From Pseudomonadota bacterium (lineage in GTDB: Bacteria > Myxococcota_A > Polyangia > Haliangiales > Haliangiaceae): a stretch of 64,000 nt of DNA. Where the stretch lies: the NCBI GenBank assembly GCA_022360315.1, contig JAKSDA010000389.1, positions 56,764-120,763 of the forward strand, given 5' to 3'. The translations under genes were made by a program, and so were the position numbers. This document shows, piece by piece, positions 50,723-60,406 of the stretch. The number at the start of each line of letters is the position of its first letter. Within the stretch, counting starts at the first letter, position 1. Below the pieces are notes generated by a model that made no database searches, was not told the DNA's origin, and saw nothing but the letters and a program-made list of their open reading frames with translations.

Positions 50723-52519
50723 TCATTGCGGCAAGCCTCCGCCACCGCTGGCCTGGTCGGTGTCGTCGGTTTCGATGTCGTCGAGCAGGTCGCCACTGTC
50801 GTCAGCGCCCTCGTCGATGCTGTCGAGCAGGTCGCCGTCGTCCATGCCGTCGAGCAGGTCGCCGCCCTGGTCGGTATCGCCGCCGGCATTGTCGCTGGCA
50901 TCGGCGTCGTCACTGTATCCCTCGCCGTATCCCTCGCCGATGATATCGAGATAGTCTCTTATGACCTGCTTTTCACATTCGACCACGCTCGTTCGATCGC
51001 CACCGGGTTTGCCATCGTGCCGGATGCGGCACTCGGTGATGCTGGCAAATGGCGCCTCGCATTTGAGCTGGTCCGAATCGGCCCTGTCCCGGCAGTCGAT
51101 GAACTCGAGAACTTTGCCGCTCGGCAGGGTGATTTTGGGGCTGGTGGCGAGAATCAGCTGGACTTCCTTGATCCGGTCGACCAGGCTCGACAGGCGCCCG
51201 GTCCTGGGCGGGTCGGGCACCACGGTCAGGCCCGGCACATAGGTAACCAGCCCGAGGGCAATAACCATGGCGATCAAAAACGGAATGGTGGCGCGGATGA
51301 CCTCGACCACCGGCCGCTGAAATTTAAATCCGGTGATAAAAAGGTTCAGGCCCACCGGTGGAGTGAGATAACCGATCTCGAGATTGAGCAAAAAGATGAC
51401 ACCGAGATGGAACGGATCGATGCCGTACTGCTTGGCCAGCGGCGTGATCAGCGGCACCACGATGACAATGGCCGAAAAAATGTCCATCATCATGCCGACC
51501 GCGATGAGAAATAGATTGAGTGCCAGCAAGAACTTCCACTGGGTGTCGACGTGCTCCGAGATCCAGGCGACCAGCTGGGTCGGTATATGTGCGGTGACGA
51601 AGTAATTGGTCAGGGCACTGGCGGCAAAAATGATGATGAAGATGGCGCCGACCAGGGCCATGGACTCGCGGGCAATACGCCACAACGCGCGAAACTCGAT
51701 ATCGCGATATACGACGATCTCGATGAACAGGACGTAGAGTACGGTGAGCGACGCGATCTCGGCGATGACCATGCCGTGGACCAGCGCCCCGATGACCAGA
51801 AAAGGCAGGGCGATCTCGGGCAGGGCGAGTGCGAAACTCCTCGCGCATAGGCGGAGATCGGGCCGGTGGATGGGGAGGCGCCGATACAGCGCGACCGCGA
51901 CAGCCACGGCCGAGAGAATGCCGACCAGGACCAGTCCGGGCACGATGCCTGCGAACAGAAATCGGTCGGTAGTAAAGCCCGAATCCCCGCCGGTGAGCTG
52001 GTCGTTTACCCCGTAGACCGTACCGTAGACAAAAAGCGGCAGGGCGGGTGGAAACAACAGGCCAACCGAACCGGTGCCCGCGATGAGGCCCAGGGAGAAT
52101 TGCTGCGAATAGCCCTCTTTGAGCAGCGACGGCATGATCAGCCCACCGAGAGCCACGATGGTCACGCCCGAGGCCCCGGTGAACGTGGTAAAGAGGGCAC
52201 ATGCCACGATGGTCACGATGGCCAGACCGCCCGGCATCCAGCCGAACGCGGCGCGGGCAAACCCGACCACTCGATCGGCGGTTTTGGCTTCTGCCATGAG
52301 ATAGCCGGCCAAAATGAAGAGCGGTATCGTGGATAGAACCTTGGCTGGCTCGCCGGTTCCAATGCGCGCGATCTCGCCGACAAAGCTCGAAAACTCCTGA
52401 AGCACACCGGCTCGCGCTGTGTCGATCGCGCCGAGCAGTGCAAAACCGAGCATGACGGCAAACACCGGGGCACCCAGCAAAAAAAGGCCGAAGAGCGCGG
52501 TGATCGCCAGGGTCATCAT
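50723..52519 (-). CDS. TRAP transporter large permease (DctM) with an acidic C-terminal tail
   Basis: 598 aa. Residues 1-440 form the DctM membrane domain (LFLLGAPVFAVMLGFALLGA, TFTGASGVTIVALGGLIMPS, SVGLLFPPALPLFVYGTVYG, LNLEIGYLTPPVGLNLFITG). An unusual 150-residue hydrophilic extension follows. It contains four cysteines (DCRDRAD, LKCEAP, TECRIRH, VECEKQ) and an Asp/Gly-rich repeat with three GDLLD units. Start codon 4 bp beyond the DctQ stop. Part of the TatT-P-Q-M operon. The extension is likely a soluble regulatory or metal-binding domain. Confidence 0.92.
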   Translation of the reverse strand: MMTLAITALFGLFLLGAPVFAVMLGFALLGAIDTARAGVLQEFSSFVGEIARIGTGEPAKVLSTIPLFILAGYLMAEAKTADRVVGFARAAFGWMPGGLAIVTIVACALFTTFTGASGVTIVALGGLIMPSLLKEGYSQQFSLGLIAGTGSVGLLFPPALPLFVYGTVYGVNDQLTGGDSGFTTDRFLFAGIVPGLVLVGILSAVAVAVALYRRLPIHRPDLRLCARSFALALPEIALPFLVIGALVHGMVIAEIASLTVLYVLFIEIVVYRDIEFRALWRIARESMALVGAIFIIIFAASALTNYFVTAHIPTQLVAWISEHVDTQWKFLLALNLFLIAVGMMMDIFSAIVIVVPLITPLAKQYGIDPFHLGVIFLLNLEIGYLTPPVGLNLFITGFKFQRPVVEVIRATIPFLIAMVIALGLVTYVPGLTVVPDPPRTGRLSSLVDRIKEVQLILATSPKITLPSGKVLEFIDCRDRADSDQLKCEAPFASITECRIRHDGKPGGDRTSVVECEKQVIRDYLDIIGEGYGEGYSDDADASDNAGGDTDQGGDLLDGMDDGDLLDSIDEGADDSGDLLDDIETDDTDQASGGGGLPQ

Positions 52520-52522
52520 GGC

Positions 52523-53179
52523 TCAGTGTGCTGCGGGTCGGTTGTGCTCCGGCAGTGCCTGACCGCCGACGAGATGGAGGAAATCAATGGCCAAGTGGGC
52601 AGTGACGTGAAAACCGATCAACCCGGCACCCAGCGGAAGGGCGAGCAAACCAGTGCCGGGCGGGATGATGTGGTAGTTGGTCTCGGCGCCGATCTCTCGG
52701 CTGAAAATCAGGCCACCGACGATGAGCAAGGCGCACACGGACAGGGTGAAGAGGCGCAAAAAAATGCGCAGCTGCGCCCGGCGCCTGGCCTGCAAAAGCC
52801 GGGTCACAAAGTCCATGGCGATGAGTTGGCCGGTGTGCGCAGACAGCGCAGCTCCGGCCATGGCGATAAAGAATACCGCGTAGCGGATGATCTCTTCGGC
52901 CCAATCCCAGCTCGCACCCAGTTGGGTCACGACGGCCTGCGCTGCGCCCACGCCGATAAGAACCGCCAACAACCCGACCACAACGGTCTGCTCGACCAGG
53001 CCCACAGCGCGGTCGACTCTGCGCAGTGCTTGGACCAAATTGTCGACTGCTCCCAAACCCTTTCCGCTCGTACCATTGGACGCGCGCTTTCCTTCCCTGG
53101 GTGTCGTGTCAGGTGTCGTGTCGGTCACGGACCAAGCTCGCAGTTGCCGGGGCTGACCATCGCCCACGCAGGAACGCAT
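52523..53179 (-). CDS. TRAP transporter small permease (DctQ)
   Basis: Four transmembrane helices: TVVVGLLAVLIGVGAAQAVV, YAVFFIAMAGAALSAHTGQL, IFLRLFTLSVCALLIVGGLI and GTGLLALPLGAGLIGFHVTA. DWAEEIIRYAVFF is the typical DctQ segment. The start is uncertain: ATG 53179 and GTG 53128 are both possible and neither has a good ribosome site. Ends 3 bp before DctM. Confidence 0.85.
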   Translation of the reverse strand: MRSCVGDGQPRQLRAWSVTDTTPDTTPREGKRASNGTSGKGLGAVDNLVQALRRVDRAVGLVEQTVVVGLLAVLIGVGAAQAVVTQLGASWDWAEEIIRYAVFFIAMAGAALSAHTGQLIAMDFVTRLLQARRRAQLRIFLRLFTLSVCALLIVGGLIFSREIGAETNYHIIPPGTGLLALPLGAGLIGFHVTAHLAIDFLHLVGGQALPEHNRPAAH

Positions 53180-53503
53180 CGTATGGAAGCCCAACCCGAA
53201 AGGCAAATTGCCCGACCGACTTTGTAACCACAGAACCCGCCGGTCAGCCCGCATCCGCCGCCTGTAACTGGGCTCATGGTCGCGGCTGGAACCGTGCCGC
53301 GCACTGCAAATGTTTCACCGGTTCACTGCCTTGTCGTCGCCGTACCCAGCTCCTATTCACACGCGCATGGCGATCGCCGCCGTCACCACGGTGTGTCCTG
53401 ACAGAGACAACCGTGCCCAGGAGAGTCTGTTGTCATCGAGACGACCGCCCGGGCTCGCTGCGATTGCTGTCCGGTAGCACGGCGACTGGACGGGGTTACT
53501 CGT

Positions 53504-54556
53504 TTACTGGACGGGTTTATTCGATGGCGCGTTTTGCTTGCCCTGCGTTCGATACTCGTCGCGGAATTTGAGCACCATATCGAGTTCTTGTTGCGTATAC
53601 ACTTTGCCGACCAGTTCCTGCCATACTGCCCGAGCGGCGCGGTCGACCTCGCGAATCATCTCCGGCGAACTCGCGATGATCTGGACCCCTTTTTGGGCGA
53701 TCTGTTTCTGTGCCGTGCGGTTGTCGCGGCGCACGATCTTGAGCAGCCTGCGCCCCTGTTTGCGGAGTACCTTGGAGATGAACTTGCGGTCCTCTTTCGA
53801 TGCCTTGAGCCACACGTCTTTGCGGAACAGGGTCGCGCCGTGGGAGTACAACATTCGCATTTCGGACATATATCTGACCTTGCTCGACCACTGCAGGGCG
53901 ACCGCGCCGAGTGGCGAATTGTACGCTGCATTGATGCGGCCGCTGGTCAAACTGGGCAACACATCGGGAACTCCCATCGGAACTGCATTGAGATTGAGTT
54001 TCTGGAATAACGCTTTCTGGATCGGATCATCGGTCCACAGCCAGATTCGCGTCTTGCGCAGGTCGTCCAGGTTGCCGACGCGGGTTTTGGATACGATGTG
54101 GATCCAGCCGACGTCTCCCGGAGTACCCAGAACGAAGCCCTTGTCGAGGAACTTTTTGCGAAAATAGGGCCACATCTTGGCCCGCACGTAGTCCATTTCT
54201 TCGGTCGAATCAAACATCCGCGGCAGCTCGAGCACGCGAATGCCGTTATAGACCATGGACAGGCCCACCGAGGTCACCACCGCGCCGTCGAGCTGGCGCA
54301 ATTTCATTTTGCGGACGACGTCGCGTTCGTCGCCTTGCACACCGTTGGGGTAGTATTTGGTCGAGATTCGGCCAGCGGTGCCCTGCTCGATATCGGCCGC
54401 ACCTCGTTCGAGGATTTTCATCCACGCCGAGCCACTCGGGGCCAGTGTGGCGATGCGCATCTCATCGGCCTGGGACGTCGCTGTGAGACCGACAATCGCG
54501 ATGATGATCGCCAGCACGTGGACGAGTCTTGCGAGATACCTCATTTTCAGAACCAT
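53504..54556 (-). CDS. TRAP transporter substrate-binding protein (DctP family)
   Basis: About 350 aa. Signal peptide MRYLARLVHVLAIIIAIVGL with cleavage near SQADEM; DctP fold (MRIATLAPSGSAWMKILERG, VRKMKLRQLDGAVVTSVGLS, TRIWLWTDDPIQKALFQKLN, LPSLTSGRINAAYNSPLGAV). The conserved Arg that binds carboxylate ligands of classical DctP proteins (usually in the DVRxPxxP segment) is replaced by the TRIWLWTDDP segment, as in the TPAT subgroup. Start region overlaps TatT by 10 bp. Binds the solute in the periplasm and hands it to DctQM. Confidence 0.88.
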   Translation of the reverse strand: MVLKMRYLARLVHVLAIIIAIVGLTATSQADEMRIATLAPSGSAWMKILERGAADIEQGTAGRISTKYYPNGVQGDERDVVRKMKLRQLDGAVVTSVGLSMVYNGIRVLELPRMFDSTEEMDYVRAKMWPYFRKKFLDKGFVLGTPGDVGWIHIVSKTRVGNLDDLRKTRIWLWTDDPIQKALFQKLNLNAVPMGVPDVLPSLTSGRINAAYNSPLGAVALQWSSKVRYMSEMRMLYSHGATLFRKDVWLKASKEDRKFISKVLRKQGRRLLKIVRRDNRTAQKQIAQKGVQIIASSPEMIREVDRAARAVWQELVGKVYTQQELDMVLKFRDEYRTQGKQNAPSNKPVQ

Positions 54557-55524
54557 TCCCTTTCGTATTTTAAGTACCGTCGCGCCCGGCGGTGCGCGAT
54601 TTCGTTGGCCAGACGTTGATCCGGCCAGATCGATGGCGGGGTGTTCAAAACCCCGAGGAGGAGTTTGCGAAACAGTGCCCGATCCTGGACCATGACGGCG
54701 TAATGGCGGGCATAAAACACATTGACCAGCAACAACTTGTTTTGCGTGATGGCCATGGCGCGCTCGAAGTGTTTTTTGGCCGCGTCCGGATCGCCGCCGA
54801 GCGCCTTGGCCTGGGAGGTATGGGCCAGACCGAGGGCAATATGTGGCAAAGCCCGTTTGGTCAGGTCAGCGCGGTAATCGCTTTGATCGTCCAGTTGCAC
54901 GACTTTTTGCAGCATCATCTTGGCAGTGGGCAACTGAGAGACGAGGGTCATATTGTCTTTATTTTGGTTGATCGTGGCGGCCAGGCCGATGGACGCCCAC
55001 ATCAGTCCCTCGCGCTGCGACGGTTGTGCATCCTTCAACAGCGTTCTCACGGTATCGAAATCCGCAAAGATGCCTTTTTGCCACTCTGTGCCGAGTAGTC
55101 TGAGCGCGTAATTGGTGCAGCGAACAAACATCTTGGTAGCGCGGGCCGACAAGTAGTCAGCGTCGTCGAAGCGCTTGTTCAGCGTCGCCACCTCCCACTC
55201 GTCTTCCACAAATCCAGTGCTGTACTGGCAGAATCCCTCGGCCAGGATCGCGGTCAACCGACGGTTGGGGTTGACATACCAGAACCCCTCGATCGTCTTC
55301 AGAGTGCCGGGCAACGCCCGTGCTGCCAGGTCGTAGTCGGCCTCCTGCTTGAGCGCCGGCTGCGCCCTGGCAAGGACCTTGGAGGTTGTGTCGACCGTGA
55401 TCTTGCCCAAGTCGCAGGCAGCAAATCCGGCCGTGGCTAGCAGGGCGAATAGTACCGGATGGCAGCCTGTACGCGAATCGCCCCCAAGACGTTCGGAGAA
55501 AGCGGTCTTGATTGAAATATTCAT
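54547..55524 (-). CDS. TatT: TPR-type lipoprotein partner of a TRAP transporter (TPAT system)
   Basis: 325 aa. Lipobox-type leader (LFALLATAGFAAC) followed by an alpha-helical TPR-like repeat body (LTAILAEGFCQYSTGFVEDE, GTEWQKGIFADFDTVRTLLK, DPDAAKKHFERAMAITQNKL). Matches the TatT family first described for Treponema Tp0956-0958, in which a trimer of TatT binds three TatP proteins to widen the periplasmic ligand path. First gene of the operon. The substrate is likely hydrophobic, by analogy only. Confidence 0.85.
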   Translation of the reverse strand: MNISIKTAFSERLGGDSRTGCHPVLFALLATAGFAACDLGKITVDTTSKVLARAQPALKQEADYDLAARALPGTLKTIEGFWYVNPNRRLTAILAEGFCQYSTGFVEDEWEVATLNKRFDDADYLSARATKMFVRCTNYALRLLGTEWQKGIFADFDTVRTLLKDAQPSQREGLMWASIGLAATINQNKDNMTLVSQLPTAKMMLQKVVQLDDQSDYRADLTKRALPHIALGLAHTSQAKALGGDPDAAKKHFERAMAITQNKLLLVNVFYARHYAVMVQDRALFRKLLLGVLNTPPSIWPDQRLANEIAHRRARRYLKYEREWF

Positions 55525-56086
55525 AAGTTACCCGAGCCCTCCGACAAGGCTACGGGACTGGCTCTCGACCTGTCAATGCGTAGTGAATTTCGTTCTCGGG
55601 TATGTAGGTATACCCCATACGTACCGGCATGGTCCCCAGATGCTAAGATTGTCGGGTGATTTTTTATCCTCGGTGCCTGATTCTGGTACTCTACGGTCAC
55701 TGTAGCGCCGAGGACGCAGCGGGTCAGCTGCGGGTGAGTGCGCGACGGCGTACCTGTATGTGCCGATTGTGCGGAACTCAGAGTCAGGGTCGCCCGGTTC
55801 CGGAGCGAACGATCGTGGCAGAGTATCTAGGTCAGGCCGATCGATTACATCCGATCGGGCTCGGGATGAATTCCGTCTCGCACTGGGTGTGTGGACGACC
55901 GGCCCAACCGTTGCTCCGCTCGGTAAGAGCTTCATATCGCGTTTGTTGTCGGAGCATCTGGACCGTGGCCAAGTATGTCGCCGGGAAGGTATCGAACCCG
56001 ACTGAGATCACCGACACCAAGAGGATATACCGAGTGCGGTCTGGCTTGCTGCATGAAGTGCGCAGACCGGTACATGGATAAATCTG
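55525..56086. other. Intergenic region between divergent operons
   Basis: About 560 bp between the TRAP operon and the sensor-kinase gene, which read away from each other. No credible gene. An AT-rich patch with tgatttttt near 55655 may hold promoter elements; I could not assign boxes. Confidence 0.4.
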
Positions 56087-59000
56087 ATGGCTGGACAGCG
56101 CATATCAAATCCGTTCGCCCGGCTCAGACTGCGTGCCAAGCTGGCAGTGCTGCTGTCGTTTGCCGCTCTTTTACCGGTGAGTGTGGTGTCGTGGTTGGCG
56201 GTAAGTGTGGTCCTGGGTAATCTGGACCGCGGACTTCGCGACGAGACCGAACGACAGCTTCAAGTGGGCCTGAGCCTGGTCAAGCAATACGGAGAGCGAG
56301 TCCAGGCCGATGCGGCTCGACTGGCCCATAGCGGCGAACTGTCGGCTGCCATTGCCGGGCATGGCACCGGCGGTTCAACGGATGCTACAGCTTCGGATAC
56401 GAGAGCCGCCACGCATTCCTCGCCGGGACGTCCTACTGATCGTGTGTCGCGTGTACTCGAACGAGTGAGTGCCTATGTGCCGCGGTCGCTGGTCCAGGTC
56501 TTTGATCGGGACGGTCATCCCCTGGCCGAGTCCATTGATCGCAACGTGACCAGTCCGATTGCCAGCCTTCGGGTCGCCTCCGATTCGCAGCTGGTGGTCA
56601 GCGGGCTGCTCTTTCAGACTCCGCTGACCATCGAGCCTGTTGCCCGGGTACTGGTGGTCCGTGCCGCAGCTCCCATCAAGGACCCGTCCGACAATCTACT
56701 GGGTGTGGTGGTCGTGTCTGCGCCGCTCGACAAGTCGTTTGTCGACAAGATCAAGAGGGACCTGGGCACCCATGTGTTGATTTTTGCGGCGCGTCGCCCG
56801 CAACGTGGCGAACGGGTGCTCCGGCCGGTGAGCCACCCGGTCCTGGTGCGTGGCTCTTCTCTGTATTCCCGGCCGGAGCAGCCGGGCGACCGTGCCATCG
56901 GCGATGCCAGAGCCGCGCGTCCGCAACCGCCGGCAGCGGTCCACCCGCCCATTTCGACGTTGCTCGACAAGCGGGACCAGCGTGAAACCGACATCCTTCT
57001 TCCCGCCGATGTCGCCTTTGGTGCTCGTACCCACGCCTTGATGCGAAAGACGCAGCAGATTTTCGGCCACGAATACGAAGTCGGCTATACCAGTCTGGTC
57101 GACCTCGAGCGCGACATGGTCGGTGTATTCGCTGTGGCGGTGGACCGCGCTCCCCTGGTCCAGGCGACCAGCGCGGCCACGCGCTCGCTGGTATTGGGCG
57201 CTGTGGGGGCCCTGGTATTTGCCCTCGCCCTGGCGGGATTTTTGACTCGGCGACTCACCCGACCGCTCGCCCGTCTGCACCGCGGGGCACTGGCTGTCGC
57301 GCGCGGCGATCTCGACCAGCGTATCGAGCTCAGCGAGGGCGATGAGATCGGCGACCTGGCGGTAGCATTCTCGCACATGACCGAGGCGCTGCGCGAGAAT
57401 CAGGAGCGGCTTGCCGCGCGCATGCGCGAGATCGTGGCGATTCACGACGCCGGCCGCGCAGTGTCTTCGGTCATCGACCTGTCCGAGGTACTGCACACCA
57501 TCGTCGATTCGGTGGCGCGGGTCTTCGATGTTGGAGTATGCGTCCTCTGGCTGGTCCAAGAGCGAGCTGCGAGCTCGCCCGGGTCCGGGTCGGAAAGCGG
57601 CCTGTCCTCGGGCGCGACCACGGTTCGGCTGGAAATCGGCGCGGCCCGGATCCTGCGCAATCTGACTGCCCACGCGGCCCCGGGTGACGGCGCGGAAAGC
57701 CAGACCTGCAGTCGCCATCGCTGGGTGAGCTGTGCCGCCGAGCCGCGCCAGGGAAAAAAACCGCTGTGCACCGCCACCGAGTCGCTCGCGCTCATCGCGT
57801 CTGAAGTTGCCGAACAGCGGGTCACGGTTCGCGTCGACCGGGTGGCCGACGATCCGGTGTATCGCGATGCAGCGCTGGCCGCCGGAGTTACCGGGTCGCT
57901 CATGGCCACCCCGCTCGAGCGCAAGGGCAGTGTGGTCGGGGTTCTCGTGGTGGGCCGCACCCGCCAGGTCGAGCTGTTTTCCGAGGCCGACAGCAACCTG
58001 CTCGCCACCTTTGCCGACCAGGCTGCAGCGGCCATCGAGAATGCCCGATTGTATGAAGAAGTGCGTGGGTTCAACGAAGAACTCGAGGCCATGGTCAAGG
58101 TTCGCACTGCCGAGCTCACCGAGACCAATGCCGAACTGGGCCGGACCATCACCGAACTGGGCGAGACCCAGGCTCAGCTCATTCTGTCCGAGCGCATGGC
58201 CGGGCTCGGCCTTCTGGTCGCCGGCATGGCTCACGAGATCAACTCTCCGTCTGCAGCCATCGCCGGATCGGTCAATGCGCTCGCCGACAATGTGGCTCGG
58301 CTCAGGGTTCGCTGGCAAGAGCTGACCCGCTTGCCATTCGATTCGGCACAGCTGACTGCATTTAACGACCTGGTCACTGCCCGGGCGCCCGAGCTGGCCG
58401 CCGAGCCCATGCGTTCGGCGGTGACCGTGCGGCGCACGGCGCGCGCCTTTACCGGGCGCTTCGATCGAGTGGCCATCTCGCAATCGGACCGCAAGCTGGT
58501 CGCCCACAAGATGGCCGAGTGCGGGGCAACCGACGATCTGGTCGAGCGATGCATCGAGCTCGCCGCGACCTTGCCAGCTGCGCAGATCGAGCGCGGCACG
58601 CAGGGGCTGGCCGGCTATCTATCCGATTCGGTATTTCTCCACCGCAGCGCGCTCACCATTCGCAAGTCGATCCAGCGCATTCAGCGCATTGTGGGCGCGC
58701 TCAAGACCTATTCTCATCTCGATCAAGAGGCCAACCTGGTTCAATCCGATCTCCACGAGGGTATTGAGAACACTCTGGTCATCCTGGACTATGTCCTTCG
58801 TGATATAACGATCGTGCGGAATTTCGGTGATTTGCCCACAGTGCCAGCATTCGTCGACGAGCTCAATCAAGTCTGGACCAACCTCATCCACAACGCGGTT
58901 CAGGCGGTCGAGGGGCAAGGCCAGATTACTATCGAAACCGGCCGGCGAGGCAGCGGTGTATTCGTGCGTATCATCGACGATGGCCCGGGCATTGCGGAAG

Positions 59001-59293
59001 CGGTGCTGCCACGCATTTTCGAGCCATTTTTTACCACCAAGCCCAAGGGCGAGGGGACCGGTCTGGGGCTCGGCATCGTGAGGCAGATCGTCGACAAGCA
59101 CGACGGCGAGGTCACCTGTGACTCCCGGCCGGGTCGAACGTGTTTCGAGGTGCGACTTCCGCTGGGACGACAGGGTGTTTCCGATCAGCCGTGGTGCGAT
59201 TCGCCCGCACCCGACCGGGTCGTCTGCCGCCAGACACCGAGAAGGAGTCCGGCCCACCAGGCGCCGAGAGCGGTCGAGGAGGGGGCACCGTGA
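56087..59293 (+). CDS. Membrane sensor histidine kinase (periplasmic sensor-HAMP-GAF-HisKA-HATPase)
   Basis: 1068 aa. First helix at about 20-45 (VLLSFAALLPVSVVSWLAVS), a large periplasmic region (about 50-365), second helix (SLVLGAVGALVFALALAGFL), HAMP (RRLTRPLARLHRGALAVARG), GAF (about 460-650), coiled-coil, dimerisation/phosphoacceptor domain (LLVAGMAHEINSPSAAIAG, phospho-His in AHEIN), an extra about 110-residue helical insert after the H-box, and a complete HATPase (NLIHNAVQAVEGQG, IDDGPGIAE, GTGLGLGIVRQI). It overlaps the next gene by 4 bp, making it the cognate kinase of that response regulator. Confidence 0.92.
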   Translation: MAGQRISNPFARLRLRAKLAVLLSFAALLPVSVVSWLAVSVVLGNLDRGLRDETERQLQVGLSLVKQYGERVQADAARLAHSGELSAAIAGHGTGGSTDATASDTRAATHSSPGRPTDRVSRVLERVSAYVPRSLVQVFDRDGHPLAESIDRNVTSPIASLRVASDSQLVVSGLLFQTPLTIEPVARVLVVRAAAPIKDPSDNLLGVVVVSAPLDKSFVDKIKRDLGTHVLIFAARRPQRGERVLRPVSHPVLVRGSSLYSRPEQPGDRAIGDARAARPQPPAAVHPPISTLLDKRDQRETDILLPADVAFGARTHALMRKTQQIFGHEYEVGYTSLVDLERDMVGVFAVAVDRAPLVQATSAATRSLVLGAVGALVFALALAGFLTRRLTRPLARLHRGALAVARGDLDQRIELSEGDEIGDLAVAFSHMTEALRENQERLAARMREIVAIHDAGRAVSSVIDLSEVLHTIVDSVARVFDVGVCVLWLVQERAASSPGSGSESGLSSGATTVRLEIGAARILRNLTAHAAPGDGAESQTCSRHRWVSCAAEPRQGKKPLCTATESLALIASEVAEQRVTVRVDRVADDPVYRDAALAAGVTGSLMATPLERKGSVVGVLVVGRTRQVELFSEADSNLLATFADQAAAAIENARLYEEVRGFNEELEAMVKVRTAELTETNAELGRTITELGETQAQLILSERMAGLGLLVAGMAHEINSPSAAIAGSVNALADNVARLRVRWQELTRLPFDSAQLTAFNDLVTARAPELAAEPMRSAVTVRRTARAFTGRFDRVAISQSDRKLVAHKMAECGATDDLVERCIELAATLPAAQIERGTQGLAGYLSDSVFLHRSALTIRKSIQRIQRIVGALKTYSHLDQEANLVQSDLHEGIENTLVILDYVLRDITIVRNFGDLPTVPAFVDELNQVWTNLIHNAVQAVEGQGQITIETGRRGSGVFVRIIDDGPGIAEAVLPRIFEPFFTTKPKGEGTGLGLGIVRQIVDKHDGEVTCDSRPGRTCFEVRLPLGRQGVSDQPWCDSPAPDRVVCRQTPRRSPAHQAPRAVEEGAP

Positions 59294-60402
59294 CGTCGTC
59301 GCGAGAAGTGATTCTGTGTGTGGACGACGAAGAGGGCGTCCTTTCCGTATTGCATCAGCAGCTCAACGTGCGTTTTGGTCACGAGTGTGAGATCGCCACC
59401 GCTCTCTCGGCCAACGACGCACTCGAGCTGGTCGACGAAATCGAGGCGGATGGCGAGAACCTCGCCGTTGTGATCGCCGATCAGATCATGCCGGGCATGA
59501 AGGGGGTCGAGTTACTCGAGCATGTGGACAGGCGCTCGCCGCTCACCACCAAGATCTTGCTCACCGGTCAGGCCGGGCTGGATGCGGTTGTCACGGCCAT
59601 CAACCGGGCCCATCTCAATCATTACATGAGCAAGCCATGGGACGAGGCCGGTCTGCATCTGGCGGTGGAGAATTTGCTCCGGCAGTACCGTCTGGCCGCC
59701 GAGAACCGCCAGCTCATTGAGGATTTATCGGCCAAGAATCAGGCCTTGCTCGAGATGAACCGCGAGCTCGAGGCCAAGGTATTCGAGCGCACCCACGAGC
59801 TGGCCGAGGCCAATGCGCGTCTGGCTCAGCTGGCGGTCACCGACGGTTTGACCCAGCTTTACAACCACCGCCATTTTCACGAGCGGCTGGCGCTCGAGGT
59901 CGAGCGTTCGATCCGCAACGGACTGCCGCTATCGCTGTTCATGATCGACGTCGATCACTTCAAGCACTACAATGACCAGCACGGTCATCCGGCCGGCGAC
60001 GACGTGTTGCGGCAGCTGGCTCGACTGATGACCAACGGGCGGCGGGCCAATGATTTTTGTGCCCGCTACGGTGGTGAGGAGTTCTGTGTCGTGCTCGTGG
60101 ACACGCCCAAGCTGACCGCGGTCAAGGTGGCCGAACGGCTGCGCGAGCGCGTCGACCAGCATCCCTTTCCGAAGCGCGAATTGCAGCCCGGGGGCCGGCT
60201 TTCGGTTTCGATTGGCGTGGCCACCTTTCCCGAGGATGCGGACGGTGCCGAGTCGCTGATCAGCGCAGCCGATCGTGCGCTCTACGCAGCCAAGCGGAGC
60301 GGTCGCAATCGTGTCCTTCTGGCTCAGAACAAACCACAGAGTGCGCCGCGCGACCCGGCTCACAAACGCAGCTCGCCGACCCGTGGGGTCGGCGCCGGAT
60401 AA
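59290..60402 (+). CDS. Response regulator with GGDEF (diguanylate cyclase) output
   Basis: About 370 aa from a GTG (59290) overlapping the kinase stop codon as GTGA. Receiver domain with acidic pocket CVDDEE and phospho-Asp in VVIADQIMPGMKG, and the conserved Lys in MSKPWD. A long coiled-coil (NRELEAKVFERTHELAEANA) leads to the GGDEF domain with RYGGEEF active site and an RAND inhibitory I-site five residues before it, so it should make c-di-GMP with product feedback. A membrane kinase thus links a periplasmic signal to c-di-GMP. Confidence 0.93.
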   Translation: MTSSREVILCVDDEEGVLSVLHQQLNVRFGHECEIATALSANDALELVDEIEADGENLAVVIADQIMPGMKGVELLEHVDRRSPLTTKILLTGQAGLDAVVTAINRAHLNHYMSKPWDEAGLHLAVENLLRQYRLAAENRQLIEDLSAKNQALLEMNRELEAKVFERTHELAEANARLAQLAVTDGLTQLYNHRHFHERLALEVERSIRNGLPLSLFMIDVDHFKHYNDQHGHPAGDDVLRQLARLMTNGRRANDFCARYGGEEFCVVLVDTPKLTAVKVAERLRERVDQHPFPKRELQPGGRLSVSIGVATFPEDADGAESLISAADRALYAAKRSGRNRVLLAQNKPQSAPRDPAHKRSSPTRGVGAG

Positions 60403-60406
60403 GTCC

